From: Methanohalophilus euhalobius | Lineage (GTDB): Archaea > Halobacteriota > Methanosarcinia > Methanosarcinales > Methanosarcinaceae | Reading direction: 5' to 3' | Assembly: GCF_900215215.1 (NCBI RefSeq) | Contig: NZ_OBDR01000006.1 | Coordinates: 39,010-103,009 of the forward strand | Length of the DNA: 64,000 nucleotides | Part shown: positions 7,462 to 17,397 of the stretch, piece after piece | Layout: every line of letters starts with the position of its first letter | Position numbering within the stretch: position 1 is the stretch's first letter | Program-made: the position numbers and the translations under genes | The notes under the pieces: generated by a model | The model's database searches: none | Seen by the model: the letters and a program-made list of their open reading frames with translations, nothing else | What the model was told of the DNA's origin: nothing

Positions 7462-9909
7462 TTAGTAATCTGTATCAATATCACCAGTCAATTCTCCACC
7501 AAGGTATACCTTATTCAAAGCAGTTGAGAAACCAGACCAATCATTTTCAAAGTTCTTTATTTCATAGTTCTTACTAACTAATCTATCTTCGAGAATGCTG
7601 TTATTGTCTTTCTCAACTACAAAATCGCCTAAAACCATCTTAAGCTGCTCCCAATCATTGTAGAAATATTCCTGTAACAAAGGTATAACCCGATTATACC
7701 AAACAAAATACAATTTATTCTTGGCCTGCTCTTCTTCCAGTTCTACAACTTCACAAAAGTAACTATGCCCGATTTGATGATCTCTGTCTATTAGTGCGGA
7801 TAGCATACCATTTAATTCTTTCAACAATGAACCAATATTAACTCCATCAATTTCAACATCAATAATGGAATAATCAGGCATCATTTCCAGAAAAGTAAAC
7901 CTTCTCCTCAAAGCAATATCCAGCAATGCAATTGAACGATCAGCAGTATTCATCGTTCCTACTATGTAGAGATTTGAAGGTACAGAAAAATCGGTTTTTG
8001 AGTAAGGAAGTTTTATAGATATCTCATTGGATTTACCTGAACGTTTATCGTCTTCAATAAGAGTAATTAATTCTCCGAATATCTTTGCAATATTTCCTCT
8101 GTTGATTTCATCTATCACAAGAACATAATTATTCTCTGGGTCGTTTTTGGCCCTTTCACAGATGTCCTTGAATACACCGCTTCCTACCTTATATGAAACA
8201 TCACCTTCATATACAATCGGTTTCAAGCCTTCTATAAAGTCTTCATACCCATATGATTGGTGGAAAGTAATGAACGTACAATAATGACCAAAGTCTTTTT
8301 CCTCATAAATTTGTTTATTTCCTGTAAAAAGGTCGATTGCTTCTGATAAGTTATTTTCTACATATTCGATTCCCTCAGGTAGCAGGTACCATTCACTACT
8401 CGAAGCCTTATCGAATAAAGTGGGAGAACTTTTGTTTTCAGTTTTTACAGTTTCACTGTTAGGATTTGAATGAGATTGTAGTTGACCCCACAAAGTTTGT
8501 GAAAAATTCCTTTCTCTTCCCCTTATTTTTTCAAAATAAAATTTTATGATATCATGATTTTTTAAATCTGGGACCTTTACCGTTTCATTTTTGCCATTTA
8601 AATAAATCGATAAAGCAACCACTTGATACCACTTCAAATCCTGAAGTAATTCTATTTTCATCTCTTCGAATGACTTAGGTTTAGATAATTGATCTTTAAG
8701 AAAAGATTTGGTGAATTGTTGAATGGCGTATGTCTTTCCTGTACCAGGCGGGCCATATAATATCACATTTTTAGTATGTACTAGTGTATTGTGGAGTAGG
8801 GATTTGTTTTGAGTAGTGATATTTGGAACATCGATATCCTTTAACCACCATAAAAATAAATCTACATCCATATAGGTTGCATCTTTCAAGCCATTGATCT
8901 TCAAATTTTGCAGAATATTTGACATATGTGGCTTCATTGCGATGTAGTATTCCCCTTGATCACCTTTGCTTCCATAAGGCAGAGTTCCTTTAATGTCAAT
9001 ATTCATTCTTGAAAAGAAATCATCGACTACAGAATTTTTAATCCAGAAATTATTAGGTTCTTTTAAACAAAGTAATTCACTTAAAAAACCAATCCCCATA
9101 TTATTGAATGATTTGAGTGCCTGATTTATATCATTTTCATTAGGCTTTGTGCTTTCCAATGAGGTTATGAGATCTACTTTGAAATTATCGAAACCACCAT
9201 TATTGGCAAATATTGATTCTATATTATAACGTGCACCATAGGCAGCATCGGTATCATTTAATATTTCAAGCATCTCTTCTTCGGTAAGTGCTTCAGAATA
9301 TTGATTTGTAAGTTTTTCACGTACCATCTCACTACTTTTTATGTGCTCCTTTCGATGATTTTTTAGCTCATCGGAATCCAATTGTGAAATAAAATATTTT
9401 ACCAATTGTGAAATATCCATTTTGTCTCCATTCTCCAGTTGAGCAAATATATCTTTGTATTTATTATTCATTTGAATATATCCGTTCTTTATTTCTTCCC
9501 ATTTCCATTCTTCATTGACTGGAGTAATTGTTTTATTAGCAAGATTATAGGAAAGAGTAATTTGCTCATTAATGAGCCAATGAACCAATCGTGTATGGAG
9601 GTACTCAATTCCGGGATTTTCCGGATGTTGTGGCTCAAGATAATTACTTGTAATCTTTCCAATTCCTAATACGGTATTTTGACCATTGACGGCGATTACT
9701 ACATCCCCTTCACTCATGTCATTATAAAAGTACCAGATTGAGTTTGCATCATTAGTGCCATGAGATTGTTTTACATCATCCAGAGACTCATATCCAGAAT
9801 AACTTTCATCACCATCCCATCCTATTCCAATACATTTATTGTTCAAAAATTCATTCCAGAGACGACCTTTTTCCCCAGGGCGTATAAACCATTTGTTACC
9901 CATATTCAT
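7462..9909 (-). CDS. mcrB: McrB-type AAA+ GTPase of an McrBC restriction system with an EVE-like N-terminal domain
   Basis: McrB is the motor subunit of McrBC, which recognises modified DNA and drives cleavage by McrC. The AAA+ core has Walker A GPPGTGKT near residue 385, Walker B LVIDEINRGN near residue 598 and the family signature GTMNTADRS near residue 650. The first 120 residues (KWFIRPGEKG, GIGWDGD, SEGDVVIAVNGQ) resemble EVE/PUA-like domains that bind modified bases, which would be the specificity module. The 3' neighbour is the Mrr-like nuclease, and the start overlaps the mcrC stop by 4 bp (ATGA), so translation is coupled. Confidence 0.92.
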   Translation of the reverse strand: MNMGNKWFIRPGEKGRLWNEFLNNKCIGIGWDGDESYSGYESLDDVKQSHGTNDANSIWYFYNDMSEGDVVIAVNGQNTVLGIGKITSNYLEPQHPENPGIEYLHTRLVHWLINEQITLSYNLANKTITPVNEEWKWEEIKNGYIQMNNKYKDIFAQLENGDKMDISQLVKYFISQLDSDELKNHRKEHIKSSEMVREKLTNQYSEALTEEEMLEILNDTDAAYGARYNIESIFANNGGFDNFKVDLITSLESTKPNENDINQALKSFNNMGIGFLSELLCLKEPNNFWIKNSVVDDFFSRMNIDIKGTLPYGSKGDQGEYYIAMKPHMSNILQNLKINGLKDATYMDVDLFLWWLKDIDVPNITTQNKSLLHNTLVHTKNVILYGPPGTGKTYAIQQFTKSFLKDQLSKPKSFEEMKIELLQDLKWYQVVALSIYLNGKNETVKVPDLKNHDIIKFYFEKIRGRERNFSQTLWGQLQSHSNPNSETVKTENKSSPTLFDKASSSEWYLLPEGIEYVENNLSEAIDLFTGNKQIYEEKDFGHYCTFITFHQSYGYEDFIEGLKPIVYEGDVSYKVGSGVFKDICERAKNDPENNYVLVIDEINRGNIAKIFGELITLIEDDKRSGKSNEISIKLPYSKTDFSVPSNLYIVGTMNTADRSIALLDIALRRRFTFLEMMPDYSIIDVEIDGVNIGSLLKELNGMLSALIDRDHQIGHSYFCEVVELEEEQAKNKLYFVWYNRVIPLLQEYFYNDWEQLKMVLGDFVVEKDNNSILEDRLVSKNYEIKNFENDWSGFSTALNKVYLGGELTGDIDTDY

Positions 9910-11204
9910 TCCTCTTCCAATATTTTTCTAATGTCTTCGATAAGTTTCTTTTTATTAACTGGATTTGTCAAATCAATCCTTAAGTCTACAGTTGCAACCT
10001 TTATTTGTTGACCAGTCGGTTTAAGCATGTATTTTTCAATAATATGTCCATTTATTCCTGATGTACGAGGGTAAAGGAGAATGATTTTTGAGCAATCATA
10101 TCTGTTAGCATAAGCGGCCATCTGATACATATCCGCCACAGAAACTCCTTTCTTTCGATCTTTCTTCCTTAATTTTTTGTACTTTGTGTCAATAATAAGT
10201 TTTGTTATCTCTCTTTTGTTGAAAAGAATGTCTGGAATAAGCCAAAATGATTTTTCTTCTTTTGAATTTCTAGCGAGCTCCTTCCTACCCATCTGTGAAT
10301 AAAGATTGCAGTCCAGAAGATCTTCAGGAAGAATTGATCTGCGGTGTTTTTTTAGAAATCGTGCAATAAAGCGTTCAAAAAGCACATTCATATCAAATGT
10401 AAATGCAAAAGAACTCATGGAACCCACTGATGTCTCGACAACATTTGCATCGATAAACATTTTAGCCATATTAAATGCTGGCCGGTAATTTTCATTCAGT
10501 CTTGTGAAGATGACTTTGTTTAAGAGTGGAGTTGGGTTGGAGACATATGCGATATTTTCCATTTGATAATCAAGAATATGCAGGTTCTTTCTGTTTTCAG
10601 AATCTTGAGACTGATATTTCAATCTTCTTACAACGAATTTAAGTATCTGATTTAGTGGTATATCGGGGCTGAATTCATCATAGTTGACATAAAAATGGTG
10701 TTTTTTGAAACAATTCGAAATTATATGTTTTTGAACCATCCATTTGCCTTTAAAGTAAGGTAAATTCTCCTCTACCTCCATATACTGCTTTTGTGCTCCC
10801 TTTTTGAATACATCGATTAGATTTTTTATAAACATATAAGTTAATATCTCAAACCAGGCGGCTTTCCGAGATTGCATATGTGCGATGTCACTTTCATAGA
10901 TTGGTATGTCATAACAATAATGAAGCAAATATAGAAGATTTCGCTGAGAATTTTCTATCTTTGAGGCTCTTGTCAAACCATCACTATACATTTTTGGTAA
11001 TATCTCTATCGAAAGGTCACTTACTTGAATTAAACCAACATATTGTTTTGTATGAAGACCATTTCTTTTCAGAGTAAGGATTTCTCCATTTGATTCATTT
11101 AGTTTTTCGATGAGGTCAAGATGATGTGAGGATGGACCCTGAATAAAATCTGAATATGAGCGAGATTCATGTTCAAAAAGAGTTATAGAAGTATTTTGAG
11201 ACAT
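9906..11204 (-). CDS. mcrC: McrC nuclease subunit of the McrBC system
   Basis: McrC pairs with McrB and supplies the PD-(D/E)xK nuclease. The N-terminal half has the family pattern VGLIQVSDLSIEILPKM. The nuclease motif is visible as LIPDILF followed by LIIDTKYKKL in the last third (about residues 310-335), giving the D...DxK ligands. Length (432 aa) is normal. An A/T-rich stretch just before the start (11,205-11,234) could hold a promoter that separates it from the helicase gene upstream. Both mcr genes are more A/T-rich than the helicase gene, suggesting separate acquisition. Confidence 0.92.
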   Translation of the reverse strand: MSQNTSITLFEHESRSYSDFIQGPSSHHLDLIEKLNESNGEILTLKRNGLHTKQYVGLIQVSDLSIEILPKMYSDGLTRASKIENSQRNLLYLLHYCYDIPIYESDIAHMQSRKAAWFEILTYMFIKNLIDVFKKGAQKQYMEVEENLPYFKGKWMVQKHIISNCFKKHHFYVNYDEFSPDIPLNQILKFVVRRLKYQSQDSENRKNLHILDYQMENIAYVSNPTPLLNKVIFTRLNENYRPAFNMAKMFIDANVVETSVGSMSSFAFTFDMNVLFERFIARFLKKHRRSILPEDLLDCNLYSQMGRKELARNSKEEKSFWLIPDILFNKREITKLIIDTKYKKLRKKDRKKGVSVADMYQMAAYANRYDCSKIILLYPRTSGINGHIIEKYMLKPTGQQIKVATVDLRIDLTNPVNKKKLIEDIRKILEEE

Positions 11205-11234
11205 GTTTTAAAACCAATGTACATTTAATATATA

Positions 11235-14200
11235 TTATTTATGCATATGAATTTTTCTTCCTTGATGGTTGTACCACTCACAAATCCCCTTATATTCACA
11301 GAAATAACAGTTCGGCTCTTCCTTGATCTCAAAGTCCTCGGCCTTGATATCCGCTACGATCTCCCTGACACCATCAAGTACAGAATTGATCTGTGCTTCG
11401 TCCACATCCATTAACCTGAGGTCACGGATCTTCGGATTGACATACATCAGCCCTGCTTTGATAGGATATTTTCCATACCTCTCTCTGACAGCCTGGCAGT
11501 ACAGGGCAAGTTGTACATCTTCTGGCATTTTATTCTTGCTCAATGGACTTTTGCTGGTCTTGTAATCAATAACAATATATTCGCCCGCAGGGGTTTGGTC
11601 GATTCGGTCAATTACTCCTCCAAACTGTGCTCCATCCAGTTTGAGATTGAACTTATCCTCCACAGCAATCGTTTCATTGACATTGCTTTCCTCAAACTCA
11701 AACCAGTATTCCAGCATCTGCCTGACTCTTTCAAGTTCCTGCTGCTCGTGGGTCTCTGAATCGAAAACAGAACCATCCCAGGTTTTATCCAGGATACGAG
11801 TGGCAAGTTCCATATCAATGGACTCGCCCTGCATCTTGTGCCTGCAAAGCTGTTCAAACACAGAATGCACATCGGTTCCAGTCTGGAAGAATGTCTTTTG
11901 AGGAATCGGTATATTCAGTACATTGCTATACTTGAATTTCAGAGGACACTCCATGTATTGCCTGATCTTGGACGCTGAAAAGCGCATATCAGAATCTACA
12001 AGAGGTGGTAAATCTTCATTCACCAGTGCCTCCAATTCTCCCATCTCTTTGGGTGTGATCTTCAGAAAATCCTCAATATCAAAAACAGCCAGGTTGCCTT
12101 TATCCTCTATCTCTTTTAACTGAGTCAGCACCACCAGTGACTCCAGTGCCTGCTTCATCTGACCCTGGCCGGCATACATGTTCAAAAGCCTGAGATATTC
12201 ATCCTGTTTTCCTTTCAATGGCGATTCTGTGGTAACAGTCTCCGTATCCTGCAATTTGTCAGTTTCAATGTATTCAATCAGGGGATTGGATTCACAATCT
12301 AACTGGGTGACAAACTCACTGGGCTTGACACCTCGTTTGTTGCCTGCATATTTTTCAGGAAATGTGAGATACAGTTTTTCCCTGGACCGGGTCATGGCTA
12401 CATAGGCCAGCCTGCGTTCTTCCTCCAGATGCAGGACTTTATCCTCCACATCCCTCTGAACACCTTTCTCAAGTTCCCCGGGAACACGGAATTGCTTTTT
12501 GGTGAATCTCAGAGGCAGATGGCGATCAGCCATATCACAGACAAAAACAACCTTTGCTTCCTTACCCTTTGACTGGTGGATTGTCATAACCTTAACAGTA
12601 TTTTCCTCACTGGTTTCCTCATCCCCGATATCCAGATTGAAAACAAGTTCCAGATATTCAACAGCCCTGGCAAATTCAGAACCCCCGTCCACAAGTTCCA
12701 AATCTTCTACCATACTGGTCAGGGAGTTGAGGATATGAATATTCCTTCTGGAAGCCACGGTATCTGCAAGCAACTGGGCCCTGTATAGGTCGGTTTTCTC
12801 GGATAACAGATACTTCACAGTATCAGAGGGTAGGTGATTCTTTCTGTAATCGATAAGTTCATTAAGCCTGGTAAGGATGGACTTGACAAGTGCCTTTTGA
12901 ATTACCGGCACATCATCCAGATGGTGTTGCAGCACAGAATAGATTCCGTCCCCTTCCAGTTCCGTTTCCCGGCTGAGTTTTTTTGCCACGGTATTGATCT
13001 TCTGGAGGTCATGTTCACTTACTCCTTCCCTTGCAAACACTCTGGCAAAAGCAATTCCACTGTTGAAGGGATCAGCAACAATATGCATGTAGGCCAGGGC
13101 TTCCTGTACAATGGGATAATTCTTAAGCTGCAGATTGCCCACATATTCCACAGGGATCATTTTGCCTTTCAATGCATCACTGTACTTTTTCCCATCAGCA
13201 CGTTTTCTGGTAAGTACAAAGATCTCTTCAGGAGCAATATCCTCTTCTTCAATCAGCCGCTGAATCTCGTCTGCAACCCACCTGGCCTCACTGGAATCAT
13301 CCGGGGATTTTACTACCTTTATTTTCTCTCCATCCCCATTATGGGAATGCAGAGTCTTAGCTTCCCTTTCCGGGTTTGTTGCTATCAATTGCTGGGATAA
13401 TTGTACTATCTGTGAGCTGGACCTGTAATTGCGGTCCAGAGGTATTTTTTCAAGGGATGCATAGTAATCCTGCAGCTGTTTGATATTGGAAAGATAGGCA
13501 CCCCTGAATCGGTAGATGCACTGGTCATCATCAGCAACACAGGTAAGATTTGTGCCATCAGCAATTAGATTGATAAGAAAAAGCTGGGCATAATTTGTAT
13601 CCTGGAATTCATCTACCAGGACGTAATCATATCTGTTGCGAATCTGATTTCGAACAACGTCATTGTTTTCCAGCAGGCGACATGTCATTGTGATCATGTC
13701 ATCGTAATCCATGAAATTATGGTCCCGTTTGTACTGCTGGTAATGTGAATAGAATCTGGCAAGGTCGGCAAGTTTGAGCAGTTCATCCCTTTCTTCTTCA
13801 TCAACTATTTCGTCCAGCTTTCGCGTGACAAAATCCAGCAATTCCTGCGGACCTACCAGATGGTCATGTAACTGAGACACACCCTCCAGCAGGCTTGTGA
13901 TGAGATCATAGGGTCTGTTGGGAATCGCAATATTCTCAAAACCAAAGGAGTCGATATTGTTTATTCCCCAGACATGGGAATGTTCCTGTGATATCAGTCT
14001 GGTACCCTGGTTGATGCCAGCATACAGGGAGAACTCCCTGAGCAAATCATTGCAGTAGGAATGAAAGGTGGATACCGTAATTCCGCTGGATTCACCAATG
14101 CGGTTTTCAATTCTCTCCTCCATCTCACCTGCGGCCTTTTCAGAGAAGGTAAGGGCAAGTATCCGGTCAGGAGAAAATCCTTCATCCACAAGGTTTACGA

Positions 14201-14315
14201 CCTTTTCCGTAATGGTCAGGGTTTTGCCAGAACCAGGACCTGCTAGTATTAGAAGTGGTCCGTCTGTATAATCAACTGCCTGTGATTGTGAAGGATTGAG
14301 TTTGATATCTCCCAC
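11235..14315 (-). CDS. UvrD/PcrA-type superfamily 1 helicase fused to an Fe-S RecB-like nuclease
   Basis: The N-terminal part is an SF1A 3'-5' DNA helicase: Walker A AGPGSGKT (residues 25-32), Walker B VDEFQDTNYAQ near residue 230, motif V-like VMTIHQSKGKE near residue 575 and motif VI YVAMTRSREKL. The C-terminal 280 residues form a RecB/AddB/Cas4-like nuclease: GVIDRID and VIDYKTSK carry the acidic and lysine residues, and cysteines in YMECP plus CYFCEYKGIC match a four-Cys Fe-S cluster. It probably resects or repairs DNA ends and could also degrade foreign DNA. It precedes mcrC by 30 bp on the same strand; whether they form one operon is open. Confidence 0.9.
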   Translation of the reverse strand: MGDIKLNPSQSQAVDYTDGPLLILAGPGSGKTLTITEKVVNLVDEGFSPDRILALTFSEKAAGEMEERIENRIGESSGITVSTFHSYCNDLLREFSLYAGINQGTRLISQEHSHVWGINNIDSFGFENIAIPNRPYDLITSLLEGVSQLHDHLVGPQELLDFVTRKLDEIVDEEERDELLKLADLARFYSHYQQYKRDHNFMDYDDMITMTCRLLENNDVVRNQIRNRYDYVLVDEFQDTNYAQLFLINLIADGTNLTCVADDDQCIYRFRGAYLSNIKQLQDYYASLEKIPLDRNYRSSSQIVQLSQQLIATNPEREAKTLHSHNGDGEKIKVVKSPDDSSEARWVADEIQRLIEEEDIAPEEIFVLTRKRADGKKYSDALKGKMIPVEYVGNLQLKNYPIVQEALAYMHIVADPFNSGIAFARVFAREGVSEHDLQKINTVAKKLSRETELEGDGIYSVLQHHLDDVPVIQKALVKSILTRLNELIDYRKNHLPSDTVKYLLSEKTDLYRAQLLADTVASRRNIHILNSLTSMVEDLELVDGGSEFARAVEYLELVFNLDIGDEETSEENTVKVMTIHQSKGKEAKVVFVCDMADRHLPLRFTKKQFRVPGELEKGVQRDVEDKVLHLEEERRLAYVAMTRSREKLYLTFPEKYAGNKRGVKPSEFVTQLDCESNPLIEYIETDKLQDTETVTTESPLKGKQDEYLRLLNMYAGQGQMKQALESLVVLTQLKEIEDKGNLAVFDIEDFLKITPKEMGELEALVNEDLPPLVDSDMRFSASKIRQYMECPLKFKYSNVLNIPIPQKTFFQTGTDVHSVFEQLCRHKMQGESIDMELATRILDKTWDGSVFDSETHEQQELERVRQMLEYWFEFEESNVNETIAVEDKFNLKLDGAQFGGVIDRIDQTPAGEYIVIDYKTSKSPLSKNKMPEDVQLALYCQAVRERYGKYPIKAGLMYVNPKIRDLRLMDVDEAQINSVLDGVREIVADIKAEDFEIKEEPNCYFCEYKGICEWYNHQGRKIHMHK

Positions 14316-14607
14316 TTTTTAGTACCCCATTCATATTTTATTTTTCCAGCAAATGATTGATGGTAAGTTGTATAAGTTTTGTTATTTCAGTTTTTTAGGA
14401 GAGGTAGGACTTCATTGTATTTTTTAGAGGTGATTTAATTTGAAAAAGTAGTATTAAGGATTCAGATTAACGTTACTCTTCCAGAACTTCGATAAAATTT
14501 GTTCTTATCTCTCCTACCTTACGGAAGGAATCTCCTGTTTCAAAAGAGATGAATTTATATTTGAAACTGATCAATCAAGGAATAGATCTCCATTTCGTCG
14601 ATGACGA

Positions 14608-16151
14608 GTTACCATTCCCTATTTTCTCGGGAGCTACTTTCAACTACAACACAGAAAAGAAAGATTTTGAGATTGAGTAGTTACCATTCCCTATTTTCTC
14701 GGGAGCTACTTTCAACACGACGAAATAGTAGCTAGGGTAGAGTACAATGACAAGTTACCATTCCCTTTTATCACGGGTGCTTATGTCAACGAAATTGTTG
14801 CGACTCTTGCAGATGTTGGCCTGTCCTCTGCGTTACCATTCCCTTTTATCACGGGTGCTTATGTCAACTCAATATTCATCTCAAATATTGCGCAGGTGAA
14901 CTGGGTTACCATTCCCTTTTATCACGGGTGCTTATGTCAACCCACGTGGAATTTTCCTGGACACAGGCCGAAAACAGAACAAAGTTACCATTCCCTTTTA
15001 TCACGGGTGCTTATGTCAACGGAATATTTCGATCTCCCTACAGGAGCAGAATTGATTTATGTTACCATTCCCTTTTATCACGGGTGCTTATGTCAACAAT
15101 ATATATAGTTTGTGCCAACAATGAGAAAAATCAAATGTTACCATTCCCTTTTATCACGGGTGCTTATGTCAACGGGATCTCCACTATCCCTGGGCTCGCA
15201 GGACCCAAAGTTACCATTCCCTTTTATCACGGGTGCTTATGTCAACAGATGAGTCTACATTGGTTGTTACTAAGGAGTTGTGTTACCATTCCCTTTTATC
15301 ACGGGTGCTTATGTCAACGAAATTGATGATATGATAATTCGCAAACAAGCAAATGGTTACCATTCCCTTTTATCACGGGTGCTTATGTCAACCAAAAGCC
15401 AATGCCGAAAGGCCACCTGAAACACACAGGGTTACCATTCCCTTTTATCACGGGTGCTTATGTCAACAAGTCGTCATGCAGGAAATACAAACAGAAAATG
15501 AAGGCAAGTTACCATTCCCTTTTATCACGGGTGCTTATGTCAACTGATGTAGCAAACAGGTTTTATCAATATGACAAACGTACAGTTACCATTCCCTTTT
15601 ATCACGGGTGCTTATGTCAACTGATTCAATCGGACATTATACAGCTAGAGGATGAGATTAAGTTACCATTCCCTTTTATCACGGGTGCTTATGTCAACAA
15701 TGTCCAAAAAGACAGACTGACTGTCCACGAATTGCTATCTAGTTACCATTCCCTTTTATCACGGGTGCTTATGTCAACATAAAAGTGTACCACAATCGGT
15801 ACACTCAATACATGCTGTTACCATTCCCTTTTATCACGGGTGCTTATGTCAACATAATAAATGACGGTAAATTCGTGACATATGGGTTTGCGTTACCATT
15901 CCCTTTTATCACGGGTGCTTATGTCAACTTCGCCCGCCCGGATTGGGATGACATATACTATAGTAAGTTACCATTCCCTTTTATCACGGGTGCTTATGTC
16001 AACACGTGGTGACGGGCTTGATCTGACAGGTGCATCTGGGTTACCATTCCCTTTTATCACGGGTGCTTATGTCAACTCAAGCATACCGCCTTGGAGTATG
16101 TCATCATCTATTTTGTTACCATTCCCTTTTATCACGGGTGCTTATGTCAAC
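14608..16151 (-). CRISPR. CRISPR array 1: 21 repeats of 37 bp, 20 spacers
   Basis: Repeats start at 14608, 14680, 14754, 14832, 14905, 14984, 15061, 15137, 15210, 15282, 15356, 15431, 15508, 15585, 15662, 15742, 15817, 15892, 15967, 16040 and 16115. Spacers are 35-43 bp. In the transcribed (minus) sense the repeat begins GTTGACATAAGC and ends GGGAATGGTAAC. The leader lies at the right end (16,152 onward), so the array runs leftward and the newest spacers are near 16,115. The two leftmost, oldest repeats are identical to each other but differ from the consensus at seven positions. The 292 bp between the helicase start and the first repeat hold no gene I can support. Confidence 0.98.
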
Positions 16152-16214
16152 CCTATGTTTTTTTCCTTTAAATCCTTTTTGGAGACCTTAGAATACTTCT
16201 TTTTGAGGGGGTAG

Positions 16215-16259
16215 TGTACAGACCTCAATTTGCCAGTACCCTTTAAAAAGGTCTGTACA
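16215..16259 (-). repeat. 45-bp bipartite palindrome, inner copy in leader 1
   Basis: Perfect 10-bp arms TGTACAGACC and GGTCTGTACA are separated by 25 bp. In the leader sense the left arm is followed by TTTTTAAAGGG, a TATA-like core. It matches the palindrome at 29123-29167 base for base as far as I can read. It could be an operator around the array promoter or a hairpin in the leader RNA. Confidence 0.8.
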
Positions 16260-16406
16260 ATCGATAGCAGGAGGCGTCGTGAAAATTAACGCTGTTAACA
16301 TCAGTAAAACACTATCTGCAGGCTTCATAATAAAAAGATTGATAAATATTCAATGTCTGTTTAAGGTTAAATTAAACCCACAATTGCCTGAAAATGATAA
16401 TCTGTG

Positions 16407-16451
16407 TGTACAGACCTCCTTTTGGCTCAACCCCTTATAAAGGTCTTTACA
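16407..16451 (-). repeat. 45-bp bipartite palindrome, outer copy in leader 1
   Basis: Arms TGTACAGACC and GGTCTTTACA (one mismatch) lie 25 bp apart. In the leader sense the core reads TTTATAAGGGG, a good archaeal TATA box next to one arm. The inner and outer copies are 192 bp apart, the same as in leader 2. Confidence 0.8.
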
Positions 16452-16545
16452 CATAGTTCATTAATCGAATTAAATCTATGACGTATTCATGATTTAAAAT
16501 CATATAGGTGCGTTTATTGCATTAATTCATGTAGAAATAACTCCC

Positions 16546-16575
16546 TGTACAGAATAAATACAATAAGTTTATATG
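16546..16575 (+). promoter_or_regulatory. Promoter of the type III cas operon with a palindrome half-site
   Basis: TTTATATG at 16568-16575 is a TATA box 28 bp before the cas6 ATG, giving a very short or absent leader. The octamer TGTACAGA at 16546-16553, just upstream, equals the outer part of the arms of the leader palindromes. This hints that one DNA-binding protein could act on both arrays and the cas operon. Confidence 0.5.
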
Positions 16576-16602
16576 AATCCTCTTCTTATTATTTAGAGTG
16601 TC

Positions 16603-17397
16603 ATGATAACCACGGTTGTACAGGTGGATATATCCACTAATCAAAACGTCAAGAAGAAGTTCATAGGCAGTGTATTCAGAGGCTGGCTTGGCTATAACCT
16701 GAAATGTGACACGAATAAAAAATGTGAAGGTTGCAAGGATACAGAGAAATGTCCTTATTTTATGGTGTTCAAAGAAAAAACAGGTGTCAGGCCATATTCA
16801 ATTCTTGCTTTTGCAGATAAACAGAAAATCAGGGGAATAATACGTCTCTATGGCGATAAAAAGAAATTTGCGCCTAAGATACTCTCCTATATCAAAAAGA
16901 ATGAAAATAATACTCATTTTGGTGGACAAAAATACAAAATCGATTCCATAAAAGCCTACAACCAGAATATCAAACCGATTAATACAAAAGATAGGGTCAG
17001 AATAGCCACTGTTTCACCTCTCCATCTCACAAGTAATCAGGATATGGAGATTATACCGTCCTTTAATACTATTCTCAGGTCTAGCATTCGTGCTTACAAC
17101 CGTATTGCAAAATATCACGATACGGACAACTATCCATTTCATGTCGGAGAAGATATAACTGAATCAGATGCCGAGATTGTCGATTTTGATATAAACACTG
17201 TGGAATATTCCCATGTAAACATAAATAACAAAAAAATGTTTTTCAGCGGGGTTGAAGGCTGGGTGGAATACGACACATCCGCTTTACCATCTGAAATAGG
17301 CACGATCCTGGGAATGGGTGAAGCCTTGCAGATTGGAAAACATACTACCTATGGCTTTGGAGGATTCATGGTGACAAATAAGGAGGATACAGATTGA
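16603..17397 (+). CDS. cas6: CRISPR endoribonuclease Cas6
   Basis: Cas6 cuts the long array transcript within each repeat to release crRNAs. The protein has the archaeal Cas6 layout: an N-terminal RAMP fold with a Cys cluster (CDTNKKCEGCKDTEKCPYF), and a C-terminal glycine-rich loop (IGKHTTYGFGGF) that closes the second ferredoxin fold. Length (264 aa) is normal. It is the first gene of the operon. Its TGA stop overlaps the TTG start of cas10. Confidence 0.9.
   Translation: MITTVVQVDISTNQNVKKKFIGSVFRGWLGYNLKCDTNKKCEGCKDTEKCPYFMVFKEKTGVRPYSILAFADKQKIRGIIRLYGDKKKFAPKILSYIKKNENNTHFGGQKYKIDSIKAYNQNIKPINTKDRVRIATVSPLHLTSNQDMEIIPSFNTILRSSIRAYNRIAKYHDTDNYPFHVGEDITESDAEIVDFDINTVEYSHVNINNKKMFFSGVEGWVEYDTSALPSEIGTILGMGEALQIGKHTTYGFGGFMVTNKEDTD

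Larger units (their letters stand above)
16152..16451 (-). promoter_or_regulatory. Leader of CRISPR array 1
   Basis: This 300-bp A/T-rich stretch between the newest repeat of array 1 and the cas promoter is an inverted copy of the leader of array 2. The 165 bp nearest the repeats are almost identical between the two; the outer part is clearly homologous but diverged. It contains two 45-bp bipartite palindromes (16215-16259 and 16407-16451) with TATA-like cores pointing toward the array. It should hold the array promoter and the Cas1-Cas2 integration signals. Confidence 0.85.

Noticed and set aside
14896..16214. Long open frames across CRISPR array 1 with repeated peptides such as PFPFITGAYVN and HSLLSRVLMST
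   Set aside because: They are translations of the 37-bp repeats and spacers, not genes; the same holds for a frame over array 2.
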